DNA of 64,000 nt. It comes from Profundibacter sp033851955. Its GTDB lineage: Bacteria > Pseudomonadota > Alphaproteobacteria > Rhodobacterales > Rhodobacteraceae. Made by a program: the position numbers and the translations under genes. Position 1 is the first letter of the stretch, and each line of letters starts with the position of its first letter. Where the stretch lies: positions 1-64,000 of the forward strand of contig JAWSVK010000017.1 of NCBI GenBank assembly GCA_033851955.1, read 5' to 3'. The notes below the pieces were generated by a model that did no database searches, had not been told where the DNA came from, and saw nothing but the letters and a program-made list of their open reading frames with translations. This document shows, piece after piece, positions 1 to 9,357 of this stretch.

Positions 1-65
1 ACACCGCTCTCGGCATGCCGTAGTATCCCCATGATCTGTGCGTCGCTATATCGTTTATTCTTCAT
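1..65 (-). mobile_element. IS3-family OrfA, 5' end only (window edge)
   Basis: The first 21 codons read from an ATG at 65 towards the window start. They begin MKNKRYSDAQIMGILRHAE, the typical N-terminus of IS3-family (IS407-like) OrfA, a helix-turn-helix protein that acts with the OrfB integrase. The rest lies outside the window, so I cannot tell whether the copy is intact. The terminal inverted repeat should lie within the next 50 or so bases; its exact position is not clear to me. Confidence 0.7.
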
Positions 66-295
66 TCAAAGGCTCCTCAGATATTATGCCGAAAAAATCC
101 TACTTCTGAACACCAATAATTTATGGGGGATTACCGTCCCCATTGTAGCTCGCCATCGTAATTTACAGTGTTTGACAAGGACTATTACAGCAGAGCACTA
201 ACAGAAGCTGTGCGCTGCAAGCAGTTAGCTACGCGATAAGCAGTTGCGCTGGCCGGAAAATGGAGTTCCGAAAACGGACCCTAGCCCCAAAAACC

Positions 296-2866
296 TCAAA
301 GAAACCCGTAGACGACCAGCCCAAAGATTGGAGCGAACAGCGCCAACATTCCAAGGGCTGGCCATCCGAATTTCGAGTTTTGCCTGAGGCACTCTGGCTG
401 CGCCTTGTTCAGCATGTTGACATGCATCACGGCTGGTATCCAAGCGATCATGCAGGCCGACCCAAAGAAAAACAACCAATTTGGTGCATCCAATGCTCTC
501 GAGTAAATCCGGTCGCCGATTGCACCGATCAGAATGGTTATCGCAAGCAAGGTACTGGTGGATCGGAACACGTCAAAGCCGCCGTCTTTGCCTGCCATTT
601 TGGAAAAAAGGCTGAAATTCGTCAGGGGCATGAAGAATGCGCGCCAACCCGGTGATACATCTTGGTTGTCCACATGTTTTGCCCAACGCCAATTCATAAA
701 GCTCCAGAACACCGTGTAGACCCCGACAGAGACCACGGAAAGAATGACAAATTTGGTCACCGAAACGGGGTGGTAAATTTGCTTGACCAACTGTGCGCTG
801 TCATTTCGCATCGAAGACAGGCCCCCGACCAATGACATGATCACTGCAAACAAGCTCCAGAAAGTGATTTTAGCCTCGATATTTCTGATGCCCGCAAGCC
901 AAGTGTCAAAATCGGCGGATGGAATGGATTTATCGACGGTCAGCGACACACCAGTAATATTTCTGGCACGCCGTATGCCAGCCATCGTTTCCCGGAAATC
1001 TTCGGCAGATATTTCGTTCGATTTGGCCTGATAGCGGTGTTCTACGGTGTCGATATTGTTGAAAAACCGCTCAACCCTGCTGAATTTGAAGGCCGGATGG
1101 TCGATAAATTCTTGATTGTTCTCGATCCCCCAAGTGTCGTCCAAAATAAACCGCAGGGTTTGTCGCGTGCTCAGCGGATATGGCAATTTGAACGGCAGAA
1201 TCCGAGAGGCGCCAATAAATTTGGGTATATCATACAAAACATCACCTGCTGGAGCGTAAAAATACACTGTGTCGGGGGCATCATCCTCCTGCCAAGCCTC
1301 GGGAATTCGATATTTTCCAGTGATCGTGATTTCACCACCCGCCTCATCTATATCCAATTCCAAGGGGGTCATCTGCTCAATCTGCGGATGGTCGTTTTGG
1401 TAATACTCAAGAAAGGATCGTTCCGCGGCTGCAGCACCTTCACGCCTATACCAAGCCAACATGCTGTCTGCCTGCCCCATCCGGTAATTTGTAACGCTGG
1501 TCAGCAAAATGGCACCCGGCTCGGCAACCGTATCGTAGGTGTCTGTAATGTCCTTCCAGAAATCGGGTATAGGAACGGGCGCATCAATCATGCCAGGCCC
1601 GTCTATTGCGATCACAAGACCTTTGCCAAAGTGGCCCTGTTGCAGGTGGTTCAGATCGCCAAGCTGCACGCCACGGGTTGGATCAAGGTAATAGGTTTTG
1701 TCGTCCAAAAATGCAGACACAATGACATGATCAAACGCGCCATGGGTCGGGATGTATCTGTTCACGGCGTCCGTGGTGTCAGAATTGACCAAAAATGGAA
1801 CGGCCTCGATCTCCAGCTCTGCCAGAATGGCGATCAAAAGCAATGTCATGTCTTTGCAATCACCAAATCGGCTCAAAAGAACTTGGTTGGGTTGGCGTGG
1901 AATATAACCGCCTTTGCCAAGCTCGATTCCCAGATAACGGATCTCTCGTTGTACGAAATCTAAAGCGGCACGCAGGCGTGTTTTTGGGGTTTGGTGTTGG
2001 GTTCGAATATCAGCGGCGATCTGGCGGATTGGATCTAAGCCCGCCTGTGTCACGTCATAAAAGGGCGCAAAATATGCGCCAATCGCCTCCCAACTGTCAA
2101 ATGTGCTGAAAACCGTTGTGGGATACGTGATAACCGAGGGTGGGGTATTGGTATCGACCGTCATCGCGGCAATATCCCAGTTGTCCCAGATATACTCGGT
2201 CAGCTCGCCCCGTTGCGAAATCTTTGGCGATATTGTTTCACCGTAGGATTTGATCTGAAACTTTGTTTGGTTCGGATACAACACACGTAAGGATTGATGT
2301 TGGACAGCAACGGAATAGGCGTGCGGAAAACCGCCTGTAAAATGCGCCCCGATCGCTGGATTCTTTCCGTTGACCGTAAAAGAATAGTCTAAAATATCAC
2401 CCACACGCACATCAGGGATCAGATAGGACAGTTGCAGCGTTCCGTTGTAAATCAGTTTGTCCCGTTCGGTCTCGACGCGATAAAGATCTAACCGCGACAT
2501 ATCGAAAATATCCACCTCGACACCTTTGCGAATGCGGTGAAGTTGGTGAAATATGACGGTTTGATAGGCTGGATCAAAATTGACTGTGATGGTCGAGTTC
2601 TTCTCAACAGCGTTGGGAGTTAGTAGTTCATCGACATAGTGGTAGTAGCGTTCCGTGTCTGCTTTTTCGAATTTGTACTGCCTGTTGACAAGCAGATAGT
2701 TTATCTCGCGATCCCCGCCCAACTCAAAGGTTCTCACGGGTCGTTTGATCGCATCAACCCACTCTGCGGCGGCGCTCATTGTGACATATTGACTGATTTC
2801 TTGTGCTGTGGCCGAAGAAAATACTGAAAGCACGACACAAACCGCCGTTAAAAATATGTGACGCAA
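296..2866 (-). CDS. DUF3857/transglutaminase-like membrane protein
   Basis: A protein of 856 residues. It starts with a signal peptide (about 1-21, ending SATAQ), followed by a DUF3857-like beta-rich region and a transglutaminase-like core. The likely Cys-His-Asp triad is C337 (FGDCKDMTLLL), H380 (FDHVIV) and D395 (YYLDPTRG). The C-terminal 200 residues hold several hydrophobic segments, including ITFWSLFAVIMSLVGG and a region resembling DUF4234. It is probably exported and membrane-anchored; family substrates are unknown. The start is TTG with AAGGGG about 8 bases upstream. It stands alone between IS remnants, so no operon context helps. The class is clear, the role is not. Confidence 0.85.
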   Translation of the reverse strand: MRHIFLTAVCVVLSVFSSATAQEISQYVTMSAAAEWVDAIKRPVRTFELGGDREINYLLVNRQYKFEKADTERYYHYVDELLTPNAVEKNSTITVNFDPAYQTVIFHQLHRIRKGVEVDIFDMSRLDLYRVETERDKLIYNGTLQLSYLIPDVRVGDILDYSFTVNGKNPAIGAHFTGGFPHAYSVAVQHQSLRVLYPNQTKFQIKSYGETISPKISQRGELTEYIWDNWDIAAMTVDTNTPPSVITYPTTVFSTFDSWEAIGAYFAPFYDVTQAGLDPIRQIAADIRTQHQTPKTRLRAALDFVQREIRYLGIELGKGGYIPRQPNQVLLSRFGDCKDMTLLLIAILAELEIEAVPFLVNSDTTDAVNRYIPTHGAFDHVIVSAFLDDKTYYLDPTRGVQLGDLNHLQQGHFGKGLVIAIDGPGMIDAPVPIPDFWKDITDTYDTVAEPGAILLTSVTNYRMGQADSMLAWYRREGAAAAERSFLEYYQNDHPQIEQMTPLELDIDEAGGEITITGKYRIPEAWQEDDAPDTVYFYAPAGDVLYDIPKFIGASRILPFKLPYPLSTRQTLRFILDDTWGIENNQEFIDHPAFKFSRVERFFNNIDTVEHRYQAKSNEISAEDFRETMAGIRRARNITGVSLTVDKSIPSADFDTWLAGIRNIEAKITFWSLFAVIMSLVGGLSSMRNDSAQLVKQIYHPVSVTKFVILSVVSVGVYTVFWSFMNWRWAKHVDNQDVSPGWRAFFMPLTNFSLFSKMAGKDGGFDVFRSTSTLLAITILIGAIGDRIYSRALDAPNWLFFFGSACMIAWIPAVMHVNMLNKAQPECLRQNSKFGWPALGMLALFAPIFGLVVYGFL

Positions 2867-3123
2867 TTAAATCCCCTTGAAATACGAGATCTCATCGATG
2901 ACAGAGTTTTGCCCGTCAATCAATTCTGTAATACGATCATTTTGATGATGAGTATGCGGCCAGCATTCGTACTCGTACTGCTTTTGAGATCGCAGAGATC
3001 GTAGAATTGATCATTAGATTGGATCACGACCTAATCTGAGCCACTTTTGATCTTTGAGCGGACCAACGCAGCACAGCAGACTTGGCGGTATCGAATAAGG
3101 GAGGGTTGCTGTCTCATTGTAAC
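2867..3123. other. intergenic sequence before IS debris
   Basis: No gene is recognisable here. It contains the promoter side of the DUF3857 gene (ribosome site at 2873-2879 on the minus strand) and AT-rich sequence. Probable terminal sequence of the IS3 remnant that becomes readable near 3124 follows. I found no convincing inverted repeat marking an IS end. Confidence 0.4.
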
Positions 3124-3304
3124 CTTCAAAGAGTGAATATCAGGATTGTTCATGATGGTCTCTGTGGCGAGGATAGCATTGCTGAATTGTGCCGCCGAAA
3201 AGTATATCGCAAGGTATTTACTACAAATGGGCGAAGGATTTCATTGAAGCTGGCAAGCGGCGGCTCGCAGGTGATACGGCTAGGGCTGCTACCTGAGATG
3301 GGGT
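3124..3304 (+). pseudogene. IS3-family OrfA remnant (frameshifted, truncated)
   Basis: The plus strand encodes RIVHDGLCGEDSIAELCRR, then, after a loss of about two bases near 3197, continues in another frame as SISQGIYYKWAKDFIEAGK and RRLAGDTARAAT. This is the helix-turn-helix half of an IS3-family OrfA. A TGA replaces the expected Ser codon at 3294, and recognisable sequence ends about 3304, where an IS6-type end begins. It is a dead fragment; OrfB is absent. Confidence 0.75.
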
Positions 3305-3401
3305 CAATGCTCCTATTTGGCGCCCTGCCTGTAGATTTTTTGACAGACATATTGCAGATTGAAAGTAATACTGAAACTGTCCAAAAATTTGCGACAGAAC
3401 C
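3305..3401 (-). mobile_element. IS6-family left-end remnant, copy A
   Basis: Read on the minus strand from 3401, the sequence begins GGTTCTGTCGCAAA, an IS6/IS26-like terminal repeat. It continues through a leader shared with copy B at 27596 (common block CAGTTTCAGTATTACTTT, then CTACAG and CAGGG) to the first transposase codons (AGCATTGAC). It breaks off against the IS3 remnant. About 97 bases survive and no transposase domain remains. Confidence 0.65.
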
Positions 3402-3412
3402 GCGAAAAGGAA

Positions 3413-3437
3413 GGCCGCCCGAATTTGTCGGGCAGCC
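3413..3437 (-). terminator. rho-independent terminator-like hairpin
   Basis: On the minus strand a stem GGCTGCCCGA / TCGGGCGGCC with one mismatch and a 5-base loop is followed by TTCCTTTTC. It lies 8 bases past the stop of the SDR gene at 3445 and probably ends the minus-strand catabolic transcript. Confidence 0.7.
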
Positions 3438-3444
3438 CATTACT

Positions 3445-4239
3445 TTATGGGCAAGTGTAGCCGCCATCGATCACAAGATCGGAACCCGTCATGAACGAAC
3501 TTTCGTCCGACGCAAGAAACACCGTGCCGTAACCGATTTCATCCGGCTTGCCGAAACGTTTCATTGGTACAAGATCAACCAGCGGACCCCATGCTTCTTT
3601 CGGTACAGAAGACTCGAACAGATTGGTGTCAAACATACCTGGACAGATAGAATTAATGCGAATGTTGTCGCCCACAAATTCCAATGCCGCAGATTTGGTC
3701 ATCAGACGCACAGCCCCTTTGGTAGACTGGTAGGCCGTTGAAACACCAGCGCCCGCAATGCCGTAGATTGAGGCGAAATTGATGATCGACCCGCCACCAT
3801 TTTCCCTCATCGCAGGTACAGCTGCTTTCATGCCCAGCAATGTGCCAAGCTGGTTCACGCCGACAATCTGGTGGAACTTTTCAATCGTATGATCCAGCAG
3901 GCCGGCGTGGTAATAGATGCCGGCATTATTGACCAAAACGTCCAGTTTGCCAAAGGCTTCAACAGTCTTGGCGATCGCCGTTTCCCACTGATCTTCTTGG
4001 GTGACGTCAAGTGCAACCACTTCGGCTTTGCCACCCGCATCGCGAATTTCTTTAGCCACCGCTTGGGTGTTGTCCCACAAGCCAGTCGGGGGCTTGCCCT
4101 CGGCAATAATCGGGTCTTCCGGCAAGTTGGCAAGCATTAATAATGCCCCCTCTTTCGCCATCAACCGCGCCTGCGCAGCGCCCAAACCGCCGCCTGCACC
4201 TGTGAGTAGAATTGATTTACCTTCTAGCCGTCCAGTCAT
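3445..4239 (-). CDS. short-chain dehydrogenase/reductase
   Basis: A 264-residue classical SDR. It has the cofactor motif TGAGGGLG (residues 13-20), the NNAG motif, a Ser in INFAS and the catalytic YQSTK pair, and ends with GSDLVIDGGYTCP. It would oxidise or reduce a hydroxyl/keto group with NAD(P). The substrate cannot be read from the sequence. It is the last gene of the minus-strand cluster, separated from the aldehyde dehydrogenase by a dead SnoaL-like gene, and ends in a terminator. A GGGAGG-type ribosome site precedes the ATG. A role in oxidising the substrate imported by the cluster transporter is inferred from position only. Confidence 0.9.
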   Translation of the reverse strand: MTGRLEGKSILLTGAGGGLGAAQARLMAKEGALLMLANLPEDPIIAEGKPPTGLWDNTQAVAKEIRDAGGKAEVVALDVTQEDQWETAIAKTVEAFGKLDVLVNNAGIYYHAGLLDHTIEKFHQIVGVNQLGTLLGMKAAVPAMRENGGGSIINFASIYGIAGAGVSTAYQSTKGAVRLMTKSAALEFVGDNIRINSICPGMFDTNLFESSVPKEAWGPLVDLVPMKRFGKPDEIGYGTVFLASDESSFMTGSDLVIDGGYTCP

Positions 4240-4291
4240 GATATTTCCTCCCTGGAAATTGATCTAAATGGGATTCGGGGTACATCCCTAG

Positions 4292-4504
4292 GAACATCCC
4301 GATTGAGTGAGCATTGGTATTTGGAAACTTTTGCAGAACCTTCCAATGCTCGATGATCTTCCCGCCCATTGTGAGCCGGAAAATTTCGATACCCGTGTAT
4401 CCAAGTCTGTCAGGTCAGATCTGGTGGCAGTGCAAAACGCCAAGGCCACCCTTGCCCAGCACATGTTTTATGAAGACACGCCTGTTTTGTTCCAGATCAG
4501 CCAT
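4292..4504 (-). pseudogene. SnoaL-like (NTF2-fold) protein, internally deleted
   Basis: Starting at the ATG at 4504, three bases after the aldehyde dehydrogenase stop codon, the minus strand reads MADLEQNRRVF, then VLHCHQI, a TGA where Trp is expected, then PDRLGYTGIEIFRL, GGKIIEHWKVLQ and HSIGMF. These are the N-terminus and C-terminal half of a SnoaL-like protein of about 130 residues. About 60 central residues are gone, and the normal stop after GMF is lost. Such proteins often sit beside SDR and aldehyde dehydrogenase genes, so this was probably a working member of the operon. Family assignment is by eye. Confidence 0.7.
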
Positions 4505-4507
4505 GGG

Positions 4508-5953
4508 TTAAAACGGGTAATGCTGTGCAGGATCTTCGATCGTGAGCCAGCGTGTTGAGGTAAAGCTGTCGATGCCTGCCTTGCCGCCAAAACGCCCATA
4601 ACCGGAATCCTTGACGCCGCCAAAAGGCATCTGTGCTTCGTCGCCGACCGTGGGGCCGTTGATGTGGCAAATGCCACTTTCGATCTGACCTGCGACTTCC
4701 ATCGCACGCGAAATATCCGCGCTGTACACCGCTGCTGACAGACCATAGGCAGTGTCATTGGCCACTCGGATCGCCTCTGCATCGCCTTTCACACGTATGA
4801 TCGGTTTGACAGGGCCAAAGCTCTCTTCTTGGTAAATCCGCATGTCCGGCGTAACGTTGTCGATCACAGTTGCCGTCACGATGGACCCGTCGCGCGTGCC
4901 GCCAGCGACGATCTTGCCGCCCTTGGCCGTGGCGTCCGCAATGATATCATCCATCTTTTTGGCGGCTTCTAACGTAACCATAGAACCCAGCACCACCTTG
5001 TCACGCGGGTTGCCAGCGGGCAAATTGGACGCTTTCGCAGCAAAGGCTTTGACGAATTTATCGGCAATACCTTCATGAACAATAATGCGTTCCGTTGACA
5101 TGCAAATTTGGCCTTGGTTCATAAACGCACCAAACGCAGCTCCGTTCACGGCACCTTCTAGGTCCGCATCGTCTAGGATCACCAGAGGGGCCTTGCCACC
5201 AAGTTCAAGCAGAACGGGCTTGAGGTGTTCCGCCGCCTGTTTCGCAATTATCCGCCCAACATTCGTTGAGCCCGTGAAGTTGATATGGCGCACGGCTGGA
5301 GCTGCAATCAGCGCGCTGACGACATCAGCAGCATCCTTGGGCGCGTTGGTGAGGACATTCAGAACTCCGTCAGGGAACCCCGCCTCTTGGAAAGCTGCGC
5401 CAATGGCACTGTGCGTGGCAGGGCACATTTCGGACGCCTTCAGGACAACCGTGTTGCCGCACGCAATCGCAGTTGCGACCGCACGGGTGCCAAGAATGAT
5501 CGGCGCGTTCCACGGCGCGATACCCACACAAACGCCAAGCGGTTTGCGCTGTGCCATAGCGAGTGTGCCGGGTTTGTTGGATGGAATTACTTCACCCAGA
5601 ATTTGGGTCGTCATGGATGCAGCTTCGCGCAACATGCCCGCCGCGAGCATACAGTTAAACCCTGCCCAAGGGCCGGTTGTGCCGGTTTCCGCTGTCATCA
5701 TTGCGGTAATTTCGGGTGTTTTCGTCTCAAGCACATCAGCGGCCTTGAGCAACAGCATGCGCCGCGCGGTGGGGCCTGTGGCGGACCACGCAGGGAACGC
5801 AGCCGCAGCCGCATCAACCGCCTTTAACGCATCTGAAACACTGGCTGCAGCAGAGGTACTGGCCACCTCACCGGTCACCGGATCCATACGATCGAAAGTG
5901 CTGTTGTTTTGCGCGCTGACGCCTTGGCCATCGATTAAAAGGTCTACATTCAT
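4508..5953 (-). CDS. aldehyde dehydrogenase, salicylaldehyde/vanillin DH-like
   Basis: A 481-residue NAD(P)-dependent aldehyde dehydrogenase. The catalytic Cys lies in NQGQICMSTERI, the general-base Glu in LELGGKAPLV, and the cofactor-binding region is FTGSTNVGR. The GQICMSTER form is typical of salicylaldehyde, benzaldehyde and vanillin dehydrogenases, so an aromatic aldehyde is the likely substrate. It is 11 bases downstream of the coniferyl-alcohol-dehydrogenase-like gene. That supports a chain from alcohol to aldehyde to acid. A second enzyme of the same subfamily lies at 11419, at the start of the operon. Confidence 0.92.
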   Translation of the reverse strand: MNVDLLIDGQGVSAQNNSTFDRMDPVTGEVASTSAAASVSDALKAVDAAAAAFPAWSATGPTARRMLLLKAADVLETKTPEITAMMTAETGTTGPWAGFNCMLAAGMLREAASMTTQILGEVIPSNKPGTLAMAQRKPLGVCVGIAPWNAPIILGTRAVATAIACGNTVVLKASEMCPATHSAIGAAFQEAGFPDGVLNVLTNAPKDAADVVSALIAAPAVRHINFTGSTNVGRIIAKQAAEHLKPVLLELGGKAPLVILDDADLEGAVNGAAFGAFMNQGQICMSTERIIVHEGIADKFVKAFAAKASNLPAGNPRDKVVLGSMVTLEAAKKMDDIIADATAKGGKIVAGGTRDGSIVTATVIDNVTPDMRIYQEESFGPVKPIIRVKGDAEAIRVANDTAYGLSAAVYSADISRAMEVAGQIESGICHINGPTVGDEAQMPFGGVKDSGYGRFGGKAGIDSFTSTRWLTIEDPAQHYPF

Positions 5954-5964
5954 TTGGCTATCTC

Positions 5965-6753
5965 CTAGAAATCCATCATTTCGGCCATGACCGAGGCCTC
6001 TAACCCACCGTCACATGCGATGTTCGTGCCATTCACCCAACGCGCACCGTCAGATGCGAGAAACAGAATGGTTGGAGCTAGATCATTGGACGTGCCCGCA
6101 CGCCCGACACGGTCGATGTCGCTGTTAACGCGGTCGTCACCTAATACATCGCGAAACTGCAACAGGATCGGTGTTTCCACTGGGCCGGGGCTGACGGCAT
6201 TGACACGAATTTGACGTTCTTTGAATGCTGGATCATGTGCCGCTTGGTAGGTCCACATCAGCAGCAACTCCTTGCTGTCAGGGTAAGACGTTTCATCCTG
6301 AATATTGTGATCATCACAGAACTTGGCGGGGTCAGGGAAACCTTTAACAGCCACCGCCTTGCGCGTGCGTTCAAGATTTCCGCGCCAACCAACGCCTGCG
6401 ATTGAGGCCACATTAATGACGGATGCATATTGGTTCATTTTCGGTGCCAGACCAAGCGACAGCGCCCGCAAGCCAAGGAAATTGACAGCGATTGTCGGCG
6501 CTTTGCCCAAAGTACCGGACAGTCCCGCGACATTGGCCAGCGCGTCGATTCCGTTTGGCAATGCGGCGATCAGTGCATTCACGCCGTCCTCGCTTCCCAA
6601 ATCGGCTGTGATGAAATGACCAACAGGATTTTCAGGGGTGTTGCGATCCACCGAAAACACATTGGCTCCCATAGATTGCGCTAATTCCGCAGTGCGTTGC
6701 CCGATGCCCGAAGCGGCTCCTGTAACAACAATATTCTTTCCCAAAAGCATCAT
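5965..6753 (-). CDS. coniferyl-alcohol dehydrogenase-like SDR
   Basis: A 262-residue SDR with VTGAASGIG near the N-terminus, the short VDRNTP segment after strand 2, and catalytic YPDSK. The spacing, and the ending DGGLEASVM, recall coniferyl alcohol dehydrogenase (CalA) and related 3-alpha-hydroxysteroid-dehydrogenase-type SDRs. It would oxidise an aromatic allylic or benzylic alcohol to the aldehyde. Its stop overlaps the following transporter gene by 4 bases, so it is translationally coupled to the importer. The first of two adjacent ATGs is used here; a GGAG site lies just upstream. Substrate assignment is inference. Confidence 0.82.
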   Translation of the reverse strand: MMLLGKNIVVTGAASGIGQRTAELAQSMGANVFSVDRNTPENPVGHFITADLGSEDGVNALIAALPNGIDALANVAGLSGTLGKAPTIAVNFLGLRALSLGLAPKMNQYASVINVASIAGVGWRGNLERTRKAVAVKGFPDPAKFCDDHNIQDETSYPDSKELLLMWTYQAAHDPAFKERQIRVNAVSPGPVETPILLQFRDVLGDDRVNSDIDRVGRAGTSNDLAPTILFLASDGARWVNGTNIACDGGLEASVMAEMMDF

Positions 6754-7769
6754 TTCTCCTCTCTAGAGTTGTCAGTTTTCTCAAAAATCAAATAGCCGGT
6801 GGGGATGGCCTCACCGGGTAAGCTTGGGCTGATCCAGCCCCACAGCCCGTTTGGTAAAAACAGCGCGAACAATACCGCAACCATGCCCAGACCGACGAGG
6901 TACCATGCGCCAAATCCCCCAAAGAGCGTTTCTATAACAAAGAACAAAAGCGCCCCGATCAGCGCGCCTTCAATTCGGCCGAGGCCACCAACCAACACCA
7001 TAAACAGCATATATGCCGTCCACTGCACGCCAAAGTAGGCACGCGGTTGGAAAGTAGTGTTAGATGCAAGCCACAACGCACCCGCCGCCGCCGTTCCGGT
7101 CGCCGCCAGCACGAAAACGATGCGTTTTGTTCGGATGACGTCGACACCGATAGAGCGCGCACCAATTTCATCATCGCGAATGGCAGTGATCGCGGCGCCC
7201 GTGCTGCTGCGTAACAAAACGACGAGTGCAGCAAGGATTGCCAAGGTCACTGCCAGCGCCAACCACAGCGTCAGGGTACTGCGGGTCTCGATGTCATAGG
7301 CGTTCAGTGCGATCAACGATGTACCGGTTTCGCCCTGGATCAGCGGATCAAGGTTCACACATAGGTGTGCCAGCGACGACAACACCCACATCCCGATGGC
7401 AAATTCACCACCTGAAAGCGACAACATGAACAGCGACGTGATCCAGCCAAGAACAGCACCCGCCGCAATGGCCAACAGGATAGCTAGATAGGGGTCAATA
7501 CCCGCATCGGCTAGCCGGATCGTGACATAGGCCGCTACGCCGAAAAACAGCGTTTGCCCGATGGACACCAAGCCCGCAAAACCTGCCAATGCGTTCCACA
7601 TCACCGCCAATAGAATATAAACCAACAGGGCCACCGCCCGCCCCGATCCACCAACGCCAGATAACCAAGGTAACGCCGCCAATATAACGGCGGCCAGAGC
7701 CAGCAAAAGCAGTGTGACCCGTGCGGTTGTGCCGCTACGAACGAGGGTTAGGGGAGCTTGCGTTATCAT
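6750..7769 (-). CDS. branched-chain amino-acid-type ABC permease (LivM-like)
   Basis: A 339-residue inner-membrane permease with about eight hydrophobic helices and the LivM hallmark region GLVSIGQTLFFGVAAY. It pairs with the LivH-like gene upstream to form the channel of a HAAT-family importer. An ATG at 7769 is chosen because it gives an ATGA overlap with the upstream stop; the frame is open further upstream but that would run inside livH. Context with aromatic-alcohol and aldehyde oxidising enzymes suggests an aromatic substrate, since many HAAT systems import aromatic acids. Confidence 0.92.
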   Translation of the reverse strand: MITQAPLTLVRSGTTARVTLLLLALAAVILAALPWLSGVGGSGRAVALLVYILLAVMWNALAGFAGLVSIGQTLFFGVAAYVTIRLADAGIDPYLAILLAIAAGAVLGWITSLFMLSLSGGEFAIGMWVLSSLAHLCVNLDPLIQGETGTSLIALNAYDIETRSTLTLWLALAVTLAILAALVVLLRSSTGAAITAIRDDEIGARSIGVDVIRTKRIVFVLAATGTAAAGALWLASNTTFQPRAYFGVQWTAYMLFMVLVGGLGRIEGALIGALLFFVIETLFGGFGAWYLVGLGMVAVLFALFLPNGLWGWISPSLPGEAIPTGYLIFEKTDNSREEK

Positions 7770-8653
7770 ACTTTCGCCCTCGATTGGCGGCGGGCTGTAA
7801 GGGTCATGCGCCACGTTGGCAGCCGATAAAAAACCGCAACCAGAAACGCGATGTGGCCTCCGATCAAAAACCCTTGTGGGTGGATCGCGGCGCCGATGGA
7901 TTGTGCGATAGCCAACACCAGTGCACCGGCTAACACACGCCACATGCTACCGATGCCGCCAATCACCACGACCTCGAACGCGAACAACAATTGTGCCGCC
8001 CCCGAATAGGGCCCCCAAGCGCTGCGCAGGCCCAGAGCAGTGGCGGCAAAGACGCCCGTAACAAGTGCAATACCTGTGGCAATCGCGGCCGTGCGGCTTG
8101 GGTTGATGCCAAGCAAAGACGCCGTTGCGCTGTCTTGAGAGGTGGCGCGAATGCGGTGGCCCAACTCTGTGCGCCGCATTAGGGTTTCGATCAACCCGAT
8201 AACAATGATGGCCGCTGCGAGTATGTAAACGCTCAACTGCCCAACAAAGATATTGCCAGGTAACTCGAACGAGGCCCATGACAGATCACCCACCAGAGGT
8301 GCGAGTGACAAGTTGTCCGCGCCAAAAATCTGGAACATCAAATTGTCGAGTATAATCGCGATGCCGAAAGTTGCCAAAAGCGGCAGCAACTCACCACCGC
8401 CTGACGCACGTGACAACACGGTTTTGTGCAATACGATGCCAAAGGCAAACATCACTGCACACATGATCACGACACCGAAAGGCAGCGCCACGCCCTGCAT
8501 TCCCAAAACGTGCAACCCGTAGGCCGCCAGCACGATTATCGCGCCGTGGGCTAGATTGATAATGTTCATCACCGAATACATAAACGCCAGCCCCGTTGCG
8601 AGAACGGCGTAATACCCCGCCAAGAGGACTGCATTGATCACCAGACCTGTCAT
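7766..8653 (-). CDS. branched-chain amino-acid-type ABC permease (LivH-like)
   Basis: A 295-residue inner-membrane permease. It has the LivH signature near residues 25-45 (SVMNIINLAHGAIIVLAAY) and the conserved cytoplasmic loop near GHRIRATSQD. It overlaps both neighbours by ATGA, within the tightly coupled order SBP-LivG-LivF-LivH-LivM. It forms the second half of the transmembrane pore. The C-terminal extension TARRQSRAKV is charged and cytoplasmic. The substrate is not determined by the sequence. Confidence 0.92.
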   Translation of the reverse strand: MTGLVINAVLLAGYYAVLATGLAFMYSVMNIINLAHGAIIVLAAYGLHVLGMQGVALPFGVVIMCAVMFAFGIVLHKTVLSRASGGGELLPLLATFGIAIILDNLMFQIFGADNLSLAPLVGDLSWASFELPGNIFVGQLSVYILAAAIIVIGLIETLMRRTELGHRIRATSQDSATASLLGINPSRTAAIATGIALVTGVFAATALGLRSAWGPYSGAAQLLFAFEVVVIGGIGSMWRVLAGALVLAIAQSIGAAIHPQGFLIGGHIAFLVAVFYRLPTWRMTLTARRQSRAKV

Positions 8654-9357
8654 GCCGCCACCTGTCCGAACGACGCCGCAGCAAGGGCCGCAGTGGTTGT
8701 ATCATGCGGCCGCGAGCGCAGCGTCACGCGCCCCTCACACATAACGATAATGTGGTCTGCTGTGGCGCACGCGCGGTTCAAATCTTGTTCGACCACCAGC
8801 AGCGCCAAACCCATATCGCGGACCTTTTCCAATGCGTCATAGGCCAGGTCAACGGCAGCAGGCGATAAGCCCAATGACACTTCATCCAGCAAGATCGCTA
8901 CCGGGTTGCCCATTAACGCACGACCAATCGCGACAGCCTGTTGTTCGCCGCCAGATAGTATTCCCGCCAGCGATCTATCAAGTTTGGCGAGGTTGGGGAA
9001 TGTGTCGTAAATCGCTTCGACCGTCCATGGTCCCTCACGCGAAGTCGACGCACCAAGCATCAAATTCTCCCGCACCGACATGGCGGGAAACAAACGCCGC
9101 CCTTCGGGCACAAGTGCCAGACCCGAACGTGCGCGCATATGCGCAGGTCGGTTAGAAATGTCGACGCCGGACAACACAATCTGTCCACTGCCTTGCGCGT
9201 GATCACCAGCTATGGCGCGCAGCAATGTCGTTTTGCCAGCACCGTTCGAACCGACCAGGAATAGCATTTCGCCTGGTTCCAAGGCCAAACTGACGTCATG
9301 TACGGCACTCAGCTGCCCGTGGGCGGCGCTCATGTTATGCGCATTTAACGTTGTCAT
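8650..9357 (-). CDS. HAAT importer ATPase (LivF-like)
   Basis: A 235-residue ABC ATPase with Walker A GSNGAGKTT, signature LSGGEQQAV and Walker B ILLDEVSLGLSP. The Glu after the Walker B Asp is present (DE), so it should be active. It energises import together with the LivG-like protein. It overlaps the LivG-like and LivH-like genes by 4 bases each. Confidence 0.93.
   Translation of the reverse strand: MTTLNAHNMSAAHGQLSAVHDVSLALEPGEMLFLVGSNGAGKTTLLRAIAGDHAQGSGQIVLSGVDISNRPAHMRARSGLALVPEGRRLFPAMSVRENLMLGASTSREGPWTVEAIYDTFPNLAKLDRSLAGILSGGEQQAVAIGRALMGNPVAILLDEVSLGLSPAAVDLAYDALEKVRDMGLALLVVEQDLNRACATADHIIVMCEGRVTLRSRPHDTTTAALAAASFGQVAA

Noticed and set aside
1037..1963. Plus-strand frame of 308 codons
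   Set aside because: Antisense to the DUF3857/transglutaminase gene and without recognisable protein features.
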